Positions 1 through 7,006 of a stretch of 16,269 nt of DNA are shown here, piece after piece. Location: the NCBI GenBank assembly GCA_015501075.1, contig JADNYJ010000675.1, positions 1-16,269 of the forward strand, written 5' to 3'. Both the position numbers and the translations under genes were made by a program. The DNA is from Gymnopilus junonius. Taxonomy: Eukaryota; Basidiomycota; Agaricomycetes; Agaricales; Galerinaceae. How positions within the stretch are numbered: the first letter of the stretch is position 1; each line of letters begins with the position of its first letter. The notes below the pieces were generated by a model. The model ran no database searches and was not told where the DNA came from. It saw only the letters and a program-made list of their open reading frames with translations.

Positions 1-855
1 AGACGCGACACAAGGATGCTCGTCCCCTCACGCTCCCTCATAAACTAATAAAATACACCTGTCCTAGACACATTAGCAAGCCCCTGAGGATGTAGACAAA
101 ATCCTCTGTGAGGTAGATAAATATTAAAGACACTATAATGAACCGGCCGTTGCACAATCGCAACAGCAGGAATATTAATCCGATAAAATGCCTTAATGGC
201 AATGAGATAAATATTCGGCGCTTGATGAATATGCCCAACCAATGGCATAATTCCCCTCACTCCGAATCGGACAATGACGAGATAATTAATTACACAGCGC
301 TTATCAAATTAGCTTAGTAAGACACCCAGTAAAATAGTATAAAAACCAGTAGAATTAGTGTAGAAAAGCAAGCAGACAGTACCCCTCGAGTCGTAGCAAT
401 ACAATCGAGCGTCTGGCTTCTAAACTAGATAATAGAAAGACAATTGATTGATATAAAAGCGAAGAAGCTTCAGACAAACTTAGAATTGAGCTCAAATAAG
501 AGATAGATTAAGCAAAGGCTTATTATTCAAGTCAGGACCTAGTTGAGTAGTTGGGAGTAGACAGAGCATCACTCAGCTACAAAAGTACGAAGTCTTTTAG
601 TTCAAAAGCATAGCCAGAGCCTAGTTTATCTCAAGAAGAGATAGTCAAGTTTAGAAAGTTCCAAGCCAGAAGTCAATTAAAGCGATCCATTATCCAAAGA
701 ACCCCTACAACCCATTGTAAAACCCCATAAAAGCGAACTTAATTAAAAGACATTGATACTTACACTCCCCAGAACTTACACAAGTCAAGGGATATTTGTT
801 GGGTTTAATAAAAGCGATTTATATTGTTTTTCATACCTACAAACTACCTAAACTT
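1..855. other. AT-rich stretch without a recognised gene
   Basis: No frame on either strand gives a family I recognise. The longest open frames are about 65-75 codons and overlap one another on the minus strand at 38-260. One of them (45-260, minus) reads smoothly but has no domain I can name. The sequence is rich in TAA/TAG and poor in CpG, as expected of old transposon debris beside the Gypsy remnant that begins at about 860. I saw no LTR copy, tRNA or inverted repeat tying it to a particular element. Confidence 0.5.
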
Positions 856-859
856 ATCA

Positions 860-1420
860 GTGAGGATGTCATGTCAGAGTAGGTTGGAGTCCATGAGGGA
901 TACTGCGGAGGGTGGGTTCAAAGAGTTGAGTGGCACGGAGGGATGCAGAGAGTTGTTCTTGGGTGAAAATAGGTGGAAGTTGCTTGGGTTAATGCTTGCA
1001 TAGTCGCTATTTCCCCCTTTGGGTAGACATCCCATTGTCTAGTTAAAGAGTCAGGTTTCATACCGAGATGTCCAGGGTGGAAGCGGATGACGAGGTTGAA
1101 TTGGCAGAGATATTCGGACCAGTGGGCTTGTCAGCATGTAAGAACTTTTGTAGTTGCGAAATACGTTAAATTCTTGTGGTCAGTGACAACATCGATTGGA
1201 GCAGCAGAGCCTTCCAGATAATGTTGCCATACTTTAAATGCATCAAAAATTGCAGTAGTTCTTTATTGTGGGTGTTGTAGTTAATTTCAGGACCTGTGAA
1301 GGTTCGTGAGTGAAATGCGACAGGGTGGATCTCATCATCGGAGGTGCAGATGGAGAGTATCACTCCAAGCACGTAGTCAGAAGCATCAGTTTCCACAATA
1401 ATCGGATGGTGGGAACCCAG
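860..1420 (-). pseudogene. Gypsy RNase H and connection-domain remnant
   Basis: The RNase H start motif ETDASDYVLGVILSI is encoded just below 1400, followed by HPVAFHSRTFTGPEINYNTH and KELL. Another frame then gives a [16 protein letters not shown] segment (about 1165-1195), QAHWSEYLCQFNLVIRFHPG (about 1075-1130) and the tail FTQEQLSASLRATQLFEP (about 900-960). These are consecutive blocks of the Ty3/Gypsy RNase H and its downstream linker. A likely single-base loss just before ETDASD (about 1400) shifts the frame. At 1131-1133 a TGA sits where the family has Arg-Arg-Gln, next to a TGC that also looks like a former CGC. The integrase should follow but the similarity ends. Confidence 0.85.
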
Positions 1421-1645
1421 TGAGTAAGTATCGGAGCAGTTGTAAATGCTTTCTTGAGCTTGTTGAAGGCTTTTTGAGCAGCGTCATTGAATTGCCAAGG
1501 GTTCCTTTCCTAGTGAGTCAGTGAGCGGAACAATGATGTCGGAGTAGTCAGAGATAAATGTGGTAGAAATTGTGAAACCTAAGAAGGATTGAACATCCTT
1601 AATCTTCTTGGGTTGGGCCAATCTTGGATAGTCTTGATCTTGCTT

Positions 1646-2540
1646 TCATCCATTTGAGGCCTTCTGGTGAAAGAATGAATCCAAGGTAATTAACCTGTTT
1701 GTAGAGAAATTGCATTTGTTGGAGCAGGCATACAGACCATGTTGTCGGAGACATCGGAGGACTTCGCGAATGTGTTCCTTATGCTGGGTAGGATCATCGG
1801 AGTAGATCAGGATGTCGTCAAGGTAAACGATGACAGACACATCTAATAAATCACTTAGTATGTCGTTCATGAAGCATTGAAAAATGGCAGGTGCATTGGA
1901 CAGTCCAAATGGCATAACGTTCCATTCAAACGATCCATAGCATGTTCGGAATGCTGTTTTCCATTGTCGCCTTCTGCTATGCAGACTAGGTGATAGGCAT
2001 GTGGAGGTCGATAGCCATATAGATGCATGCTTTACCAGCAGTGGACAGGAGGTCAGGAGATGAGCAGAAGCAGGATATCGGTCTTTCTTCGTGATCTTGT
2101 TTAATCCTCTAAAGTGATGCAAAGTCATAGTGATCCATCCTTTTTGTGAATGAAAAGGATGGAGCACCATGCGGAGAGGTTGAAGGTCAAATGAAACCGA
2201 TTCGGAGGTGCTCATTGATAAATTTGGAGGGATTGAAGTTCAGATTGTGAAAGGGAGTACATATTTCCAACAGAGGGGAAGTGCCAGGTTCGAGATTGAT
2301 CTTGAGGTCATAAGGTGATGGGGTGTGAGCATGTCAGCTTTAGATTTACTGAAGACATCCGCAAAGTCATGGTATTCAGGAGGAATACTAGACAGATCAG
2401 GCCTTCGTCGGAGACACAAGTGGCATGAGTGGAGATGGCAGGATCGGAGAGGTGAACTGTGAAACTTTGAGCACCAGGTAACTTGCATGCTCTTGCGAAA
2501 GCAGCTGCATTGATTAGCGAGATGCAAGGTGCATCAGAAG
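1646..2540 (-). pseudogene. Gypsy reverse transcriptase remnant
   Basis: The segment begins with the pre-RT motif IPPEYHDFADVFSKSKAD typical of basidiomycete Gypsy elements (around 2350-2400). A region with [14 protein letters not shown] follows. Next come [33 protein letters not shown] and the catalytic YLDD box in [10 protein letters not shown] (YLDD codons at 1814-1825). The palm domain is therefore recognisable. Several pieces are in different frames, and the stretch between KKDRYP and WKTAF is garbled where the first catalytic Asp and its surroundings should be. It would have copied the element RNA into DNA; it is clearly dead here. Confidence 0.9.
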
Positions 2541-2689
2541 ATGCTACAGAGGTCGGAGGTGTAACCATAGGAGTTGGCAGAGGAAGCGGAGGGGTCGGAG
2601 GTTCCAATAATGGAGGTGTAGGCAGCAGAGCTGGCCTATGGGATGACGTCGGAGCCGGGTTGTCAAGTAGTTCAGAACGGAAGTGATGC

Positions 2690-2957
2690 GGCCCAATTTC
2701 CAGTCAATCAATGGATTGTAGCAGAAGAGCCAGTTATATCCTAGAACCAGAACACAGGAGGAGTCCAGTGAGGTTACAAAAAAGTCAATAGTAATAGTTT
2801 CACCAGAGGGAATGTAATGGAATGGAGAGGGTTTCAGTAATCATGTTGCCATAGGAGCCATCAATCAGTTTGAGCTTAACCGGATCGATCAGAGAAGGGA
2901 GTAAATTATTAGAATGATAAAATGGGTATCAACAAAACAATGGCTAGAGCCAGAGTC
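2690..2957 (-). pseudogene. Gypsy aspartic protease remnant
   Basis: The catalytic triplet DSG lies in the motif LIDSGSSHCF, encoded by 2949-2957 and neighbouring codons. About 60 codons later the sequence VLVLGYNW, then [10 protein letters not shown], matches the flap/end region of Ty3/Gypsy retropepsins (about 2700-2760). Between them a frameshift near 2820 and a stop near 2900 break the frame. It lies between the zinc knuckle and the reverse transcriptase, as expected for a gag-pol polyprotein, where it would cleave the polyprotein into mature parts. It is non-functional here. Confidence 0.75.
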
Positions 2958-3198
2958 AATTAATGTTAGTGACTTAAGGTCGGGCAGAGGAGATGTTAAG
3001 AAGTCGGAGGAGAGTCGGGGTCAGAAAGAGTGGACATTGAGCCTTACTTCCTTCATATGCACACAGCCAGTGTCAACTGATCCCCAGTGTGTGCGAAGGG
3101 ATGAGGACTGCTGACTATTTTTTTGAATCCTCGGTGCTGGGATTCGAAACTTTGGCGGTGCATGCTTTTGCCTTGGAGGTGGAGGAAGTGGACTTCGG

Positions 3199-4158
3199 AC
3201 ACTCACTAGCTCAGTGTCCAAGTGAGCCACAGAAGAGGCAGAGATTGTTGTCAAGCAGCGTTTGCATTCTTCGGTGGTCAGTTTGCCATCCTTGCCAGCT
3301 TGTCGGAGATGGAGTCGGAGGTTTTCAGAGTGGATGAATTGCCCAAGTTGTTCTTGCAGTTGGAGGAGGACTTGTTGGTATTATTGACATGGTTGTTGTT
3401 GGAACGTTTGTCAGAGGTCTTGTCAGAGGTACAATCAGACATTTTGTTGGAGGTCTTTTGCACATTCTTGTCCTGTTGGGGCTTCTCACAGACACATTCC
3501 CAGTAATGAGTGTTGATATCCTGGGCAAGCTCTCGAAGGTCCTTGAGAGTTTGTGGCTTGCCACGGCTAGCCATAACATCCTTGATGCATTCCGCCAGAC
3601 TGGAGTAGTAGCAGTGTCAGAGAGCGATGCTGTCCCAGCATGAGCGAATAGACAGGTGCTTGAATTCGATGTTGTACTTGATGATCCTTTGGTTTTCAGG
3701 CATCTTCAAGTTTTCAAGGGCTACAGCGGCATCGGAGGTCGGATCAAATGGACCAAATTCAGACTTCAGCATGCCTATGAAGGCTTGCCAGTTGTTTATC
3801 CATGGTTCAATAGTCATTGAGTCCAGTATTGCAGGCTCAAAAAATTCCATCGCAAGGCCATGAAGATAGGAAAGGGCGAATGTGACCTTGTCTTCATCAG
3901 CAGTGTAGGCGCAGTTGTTTTGGAAGTAGAGATTACACTGTAAAATAAAACCATTAAGTTTCCGGGTGTCAGAGCCGTCAAAGGTGTTGGGCTCATGGGC
4001 TTTGGTTTTGGTAACCATAGGGCTATCGCAATGCCTGAGCTCTTTGGGGTCATGGTCGGAGTTGTGATCAGAATGATCGGAGTGATTGGAGTGGTGGGGG
4101 TCAAAATCATCGCCAGATCAGGTTCACCACCAGGGGAACCAGGAGCAGGAGGTGGCAA
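3199..4158 (-). pseudogene. Gypsy gag (capsid/nucleocapsid) remnant
   Basis: A Pro-rich start (about 4100-4158) leads, after an apparent frameshift near 4120, into an Asp/His-rich linker and then the gag core. Recognisable core motifs are FDGSDTRKLNGF, a FALSYLHG segment, and EFGPFDPTSDA followed by NQRIIKYNIEFKHL (3640-4018). The C-terminal part (3278-3574) is an Asn/Ser/Lys-rich linker after a LKDLRELAQDINTHYWE motif typical of this gag family. A zinc knuckle of the form C-X2-C-X4-H-X4-C sits at 3199-3240 (CLFCGSLGH then ASEC). A TGA replaces the residue after the His, most easily explained as CGA to TGA. At least three frameshifts separate the pieces. In an intact element this protein would package the RNA. 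Confidence 0.85.
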
Positions 4159-4162
4159 CGGG

Positions 4163-4788
4163 TAGTGTTCGAAAGTCCAGTTAGGTCCGGTTATTTGGTC
4201 CCAAAATTCCTAACCGAGACCGAGACTGGTTAGTTATATTTAGAAATGGTCAAATAACCAGACTGGACCGTCATTAACCAGTTACGATCAGTTATATGCA
4301 GTTATTTGCAGTTATATAACTGGTTAGGACCAGTTACAGTTATAACTGGTTATTAACTGGTCTTGACCGGTTTTTTGGACCAGTAATACATTAGAGGCAA
4401 TGTAGTATGGGTTATACACAAAGTTCAAGGTCAAAACAAGCTTAAGAATAGCATAAATAGTTGAGATAGAAGGGAATTAGAGCAAGATTCAACAATTTAA
4501 CAAAGTTCATTATAACTTTTTTAATTCTCAACCAAATTTAACGTGTTTAGAGTCGTCCGAAAGCTACAATGTAGGGCTATAAATATACTGAGTTTGAAAA
4601 TTTTTGGACCGGTCATGACCGGTTAAGACCGGTTTTCGTCGGTCTTCAAATTTTCAAAATTGTTGCTAACTGCTAACCTGACTGCAGTTACAGTTACAAT
4701 CAGTTAGCATATTTTGCAGTTAGTATCAGTTAGGGTCCAGTTAGGTCTCAGTTATTTTCCAGTTAATTAACCTAACTTTCAAACACTA
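4163..4788. mobile_element. Non-autonomous inverted-repeat element, hAT-like
   Basis: The left end starts TAGTGTTCGAAAGT and the right end, reverse-complemented, starts TAGTGTTTGAAAGT: a 14 bp terminal inverted repeat with one mismatch. The 626 bp between are AT-rich and non-coding, and filled with short repeated words on both strands (CAGTTA, AACTGG, ACCGGT, GGTTA), densest in the outer 200 bp (4175-4385 and 4608-4775). Subterminal arrays of this kind are typical transposase-binding regions of hAT-like miniature elements, and the TAGTG start fits that superfamily. The flanking 8-mers (4155-4162 and 4789-4796) are not identical, so no target duplication supports it. The superfamily is inference; the inverted repeat is seen directly. 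Confidence 0.7.
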
Positions 4789-5449
4789 GAAGCAGCTTCA
4801 ACTCTCCACATACAGCACATCCTGCCTCTTGAAAATTGGTCAGTGACATTGTTCTGCAAGCCTTTTCAAGTACACGATCAATGATTTCAGCATCGGAAGG
4901 CTGTGGAGGAAATGTATCAACATCCTTCGTTACTTTGCTGCGGCACTTCTTCATATGCTCTGCAGCAAGAGTTGCATCATCAGAATCAATCTTGAAGACA
5001 GTATAATATTGAGTACATGTAGTGCAAGTGTGTTCGGCTACAAGCAAGTACAGTTGTTGCATACTACATTGTGAGCCAATCTGGATGCCATGGAGTTGTG
5101 CTATCTTGCAGCCTTCAGTCAACGTCACCATTCTGACCAGCTGTGGAAGAGGAATTAAGGTGTGTACATATTCAGCCTGAGAATAAGTCTGCAATTCAGG
5201 CTGATTGACATGTGCCTTGAATCAAAATTTGCCTCCTGTGCCTGAGTCATATGCAGAACAAATATAAGCTTCAATGTCCTTCATATGCACAGCATGCTTG
5301 GCCTGTCCTCCACCTACTCTATGATACAATGTTGATGAAGAATTTTGGCATGTAGCCACAGGTGAGCATTGTTTTGAATTTAAATAGATTGAATAGCTCT
5401 TCCTATGAGCACTAAATTTTGGAGTATATTTGTGATGTCTCTTAGGCAA
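4789..5449 (-). pseudogene. Helitron-like protein N-terminal fragment
   Basis: One minus-strand frame of about 220 codons is broken by a single TGA (5222-5224). Its last third carries a SAP-like stretch (LHGIQIGSQCSMQQLYLLVAE), then HTCTTCTQYYTVF, then RVLEKACRTMSLTNFQEAGCAVCGELK. Helix plus paired cysteines ending in AGCAVCGEL resembles, from memory of the family, the N-terminal region of large Helitron Rep/helicase-like proteins of Agaricomycetes. The Rep and helicase domains are absent, because the frame is cut at 4789 exactly at the end of the inverted-repeat element. The first 75 codons (5225-5449) are in frame but not recognised. It may be a captured or truncated transposon fragment rather than a host gene. 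Confidence 0.6.
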
Positions 5450-5756
5450 TGAAAGTATGTCAGACAGAAACCATAAGCTAAAATGTATCTGTTGAATGAT
5501 ATGGTAGAATTTTGCTGGATAGCTGTATATAATACACTCAGGGCCAAGACTTTATAGTCATGCTTTTGAATATGGTTACATGTCAGTGAAAGCTTAAGCC
5601 TAGAAAGGCTGATGTCAGATAAGTGAGAGTGCACACCAACAAAACTCAAATGAAATATCATGTGAGATAGTGATATGTGCCAGTAGGATTGAGATTCAAA
5701 AGCAAAAAGCACATCAGAAGTGGAAAAGAATTTGACAAATTGAATGGAGAAACGGG
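5450..5756. other. No supported gene
   Basis: There is a hydrophobic minus-strand open frame across this interval (5380-5712), but it has no family resemblance, no consistent Met start context and no conserved motif. I see no RNA gene or repeat here. It probably holds the 3' flank of the secreted-protein reading frame that ends at 5757. Confidence 0.4.
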
Positions 5757-6293
5757 TTAATCTAGTTTGCCACTTGAGAGAGAGTGGAATATATACACTT
5801 TGACATAGGTCATCCAGGTGCAGAAGATTGGGGTAAATAGCCTGATCATTGCTAGGCCAAGGAAGATATACACCCTGAGATAGGTCATATGGGTGCAGAT
5901 AAGTGAAATTATTAGCCTGATTAGACTCAGAAATATATACACCATGACGTAGTCATTTAGGTGTGGAGAAGTGAAACCAATAGCCTGCACAGTACCAGGC
6001 CAATGACAAATACACTCTGCATTGATAAGTGCAAGTTGAGAATACCCATAAAGGGTGCCCCAAATTCTGGAAGCTGAAACTGAGGTAGATTTTGTCAAGT
6101 ATAAAATTTCATGACCTGCAGCCATTCTCAGTTGATTGGGAAATAACCAAGGCGAAGGATACGCACTGAGATCATCATAGGTTTGTCTATCACCAACATC
6201 AGAGCTCTGCCCAGAGTCAGGAGCAGCAAGCTCAGAGAATAGAGCTCCCAAGATGCCAATACAAATGCAGAGAAAGAGAGAAGATGGCCTCAT
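5757..6293 (-). CDS. Putative small secreted or membrane protein with repeats
   Basis: ATG at 6291-6293 opens a 178-codon frame closed by TAA at 5757-5759. Residues 1-24 look like a signal peptide: MRPSS followed by the hydrophobic run LFLCICIGILGALFSELAA, with plausible cleavage after the Ala-Ala. A polar segment (APDSGQSSDVGDRQTYDD) and a middle part with WLFPNQLRMAAGHEILYL and INAECICHWPG follow. From about residue 113 the protein is built of about three degenerate 23-25 residue units sharing VYIF and (M)TY, strongly hydrophobic and encoded by the tandem repeat at 5791-6020. I do not recognise a family. Introns are possible in the repetitive part, since GTGTAT occurs in each unit. The signal peptide supports a real gene; the tail may be a repeat artefact. 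No expression evidence is visible. Confidence 0.45.
   Translation of the reverse strand: MRPSSLFLCICIGILGALFSELAAPDSGQSSDVGDRQTYDDLSAYPSPWLFPNQLRMAAGHEILYLTKSTSVSASRIWGTLYGYSQLALINAECICHWPGTVQAIGFTSPHLNDYVMVYIFLSLIRLIISLICTHMTYLRVYIFLGLAMIRLFTPIFCTWMTYVKVYIFHSLSSGKLD
5791..6020. repeat. Imperfect tandem repeat, units of about 69-75 bp
   Basis: Unit starts are recognisable by ATATACAC followed by a TGA-TAGGTCAT-GGTGCAGA-like core and AGCCTGAT, at about 5791, 5866 and 5935, with a weaker fourth start near 6008. The first two spacings, 75 and 69, are both multiples of three, so the repeat keeps the minus-strand frame open. The units have diverged considerably. Confidence 0.75.
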
Positions 6294-6402
6294 TTCAGTC
6301 TTCAAACAGAGGTAAAATCAGACTATGCAAGCAAGTGCGAATGGGATAAGAAGAAGATTCAACAAGGTCACATGAGCAACATTGATTTCAGCCAATTGAT
6401 GA

Positions 6403-6420
6403 CACAGTCAAGTGACTGTG
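6403..6420. promoter_or_regulatory. Perfect inverted repeat upstream of the secreted-protein ORF
   Basis: CACAGTCA and TGACTGTG flank a 2 bp spacer, giving an 18 bp perfect dyad about 110 bp upstream of the ATG at 6293. A dimeric transcription factor (bZIP-like half-sites TGACT) could bind it, but that is inference from symmetry and position only. Confidence 0.3.
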
Positions 6421-6444
6421 ATCTATCATCTGACCCTGGGTGCT

Positions 6445-6610
6445 GAATAAGCTGACTACTGGTCAGTAGAAAATCTATTTCAGGAGTGCACAGCATTACT
6501 GAATAAGCCAACTACTGGTCGATGGGAAGTCAAATTTATTTTGGGAGTACACAGCATTGCTGAATAAGCCAACTACTGGTTGGTGAAGATTCTATTTCGG
6601 GAGTGGACAA
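6445..6610. repeat. Three-copy tandem repeat, 56-61 bp units
   Basis: Units start with GAATAAGC(T/C)(G/A)ACTACTGG at 6445, 6501 and 6562, each followed by a divergent stretch and then TT(T/C)(C/T)(A/G)GGAGTG/ACACAGCATT, which leads into the next unit. Spacings are 56 and 61. The array lies in the 427 bp between the stop of the interrupted host frame (6721) and the start of the secreted-protein frame (6293), so it may sit in a promoter. Confidence 0.8.
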
Positions 6611-6720
6611 CAGGAACATCTGCTACTCAACCCTATCGACCAATATTTACAGAGAATATATGAAACTGGCTGCTGCTTCTGAGCATCACTCAATAAAAGC
6701 ATAGATGCAATCACATACAT

Positions 6721-6788
6721 TTAAGCTCCAGAGGTTGGTGGCTTAGCGCAGTCAGACACATTAGCTACAGTGTTGACAACCTCAACAT
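6721..6788 (-). pseudogene. 3' end of host ORF split by the Copia insertion
   Basis: This is the C-terminal 22-odd codons of the reading frame whose longer part lies at 11474-11767. Taking out the Copia element and one copy of the 5 bp duplication puts the frame directly on into EVVNTVANVSDCAKPPTSGA and a TAA stop (6721-6723). The seam is phase-exact and the tail has no in-frame stops, which supports a real coding sequence at the insertion site. The product is not recognised. The tail is acidic and polar. Confidence 0.6.
6784..6788. repeat. Target-site duplication, left copy (AACAT)
   Basis: AACAT abuts the left LTR (starting 6789) and is repeated exactly after the right LTR at 11469-11473. 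Five-base duplications are what Ty1/Copia integrases make. Confidence 0.92.
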
Positions 6789-7006
6789 TATTGAGCACAG
6801 CGTAATAATTTTATATAAGATTGTAAAAATACTCGACTGTCCTCTGGACAGTCTATATACCTATGTACTTATTTACTAGATAATTCTACTAATTTCTAAA
6901 TACTGGAAAGTGCTACGGCGGATGAGTAAGAATATTAATATGTGAAGGAATAAATAAGCGCCGTTAAGCACGTCACGTGTTGGCTGATCACCTGATTATC
7001 CCAACA
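6789..7006 (-). repeat. Copia 3' LTR
   Basis: Left LTR on the plus strand, the 3' LTR for the element. On the element strand it starts TGTTGGGATAATC and ends GCTCAATA, so its end is TA rather than the usual CA. It includes a perfect 8 bp inverted repeat with a 3 bp loop (6835-6853, GACTGTCC/GGACAGTC). A TATATAAA word lies at 6810-6817 (minus). The polyprotein stop falls inside it at 6996-6998. Compared with the other LTR it has 11 transitions and lacks one G (6834/6835 region). Confidence 0.95.

Larger units (their letters stand above)
860..4158 (-). mobile_element. Truncated, decayed Ty3/Gypsy retrotransposon
   Basis: Read on the minus strand, the domains come in the order Pro-rich gag N-terminus, gag core, CCHC zinc knuckle, aspartic protease, reverse transcriptase and RNase H, which is the Ty3/Gypsy order. 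Similarity stops at about 860, shortly after RNase H, just where the integrase zinc-binding region should start, so integrase and any chromodomain are missing. No LTR pair is visible. The frame is broken by several shifts and by TGA stops (for example 1131-1133 and 3211-3213). The gag end at 4158 is five bases from the inverted-repeat element starting at 4163. The element cannot transpose by itself. Family assignment is secure; the outer limits are approximate. Confidence 0.9.

Noticed and set aside
302..830. A plus-strand frame with coding-like amino acid content, interrupted by TGA, TAG and TAA codons, read as a RIP-damaged gag.
   Set aside because: The stop density is about what random AT-rich sequence gives, and no family motif supports it.
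2483..2686. Gly/Val-rich plus-strand open frame.
   Set aside because: It is the complement of the Pro/Thr-rich linker between Gypsy protease and reverse transcriptase.
3222..3643. Two plus-strand open frames rich in Leu and Val.
   Set aside because: They lie antisense to the Asn/Ser/Lys-rich C-terminus of Gypsy gag and have no motif of their own.
4155..4796. An 8 bp hAT target duplication around the inverted-repeat element.
   Set aside because: GCAACGGG on the left and GAAGCAGC on the right do not match at any shift I tried.
5380..5712. A 110-codon hydrophobic minus-strand frame as a membrane protein gene.
   Set aside because: No recognisable motif, it overlaps the Helitron-like frame, and its composition fits non-coding AT-rich DNA.
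5791..6610. CRISPR-like array.
   Set aside because: The repeats are diverged tandem units without regular spacers, and the genome is eukaryotic.
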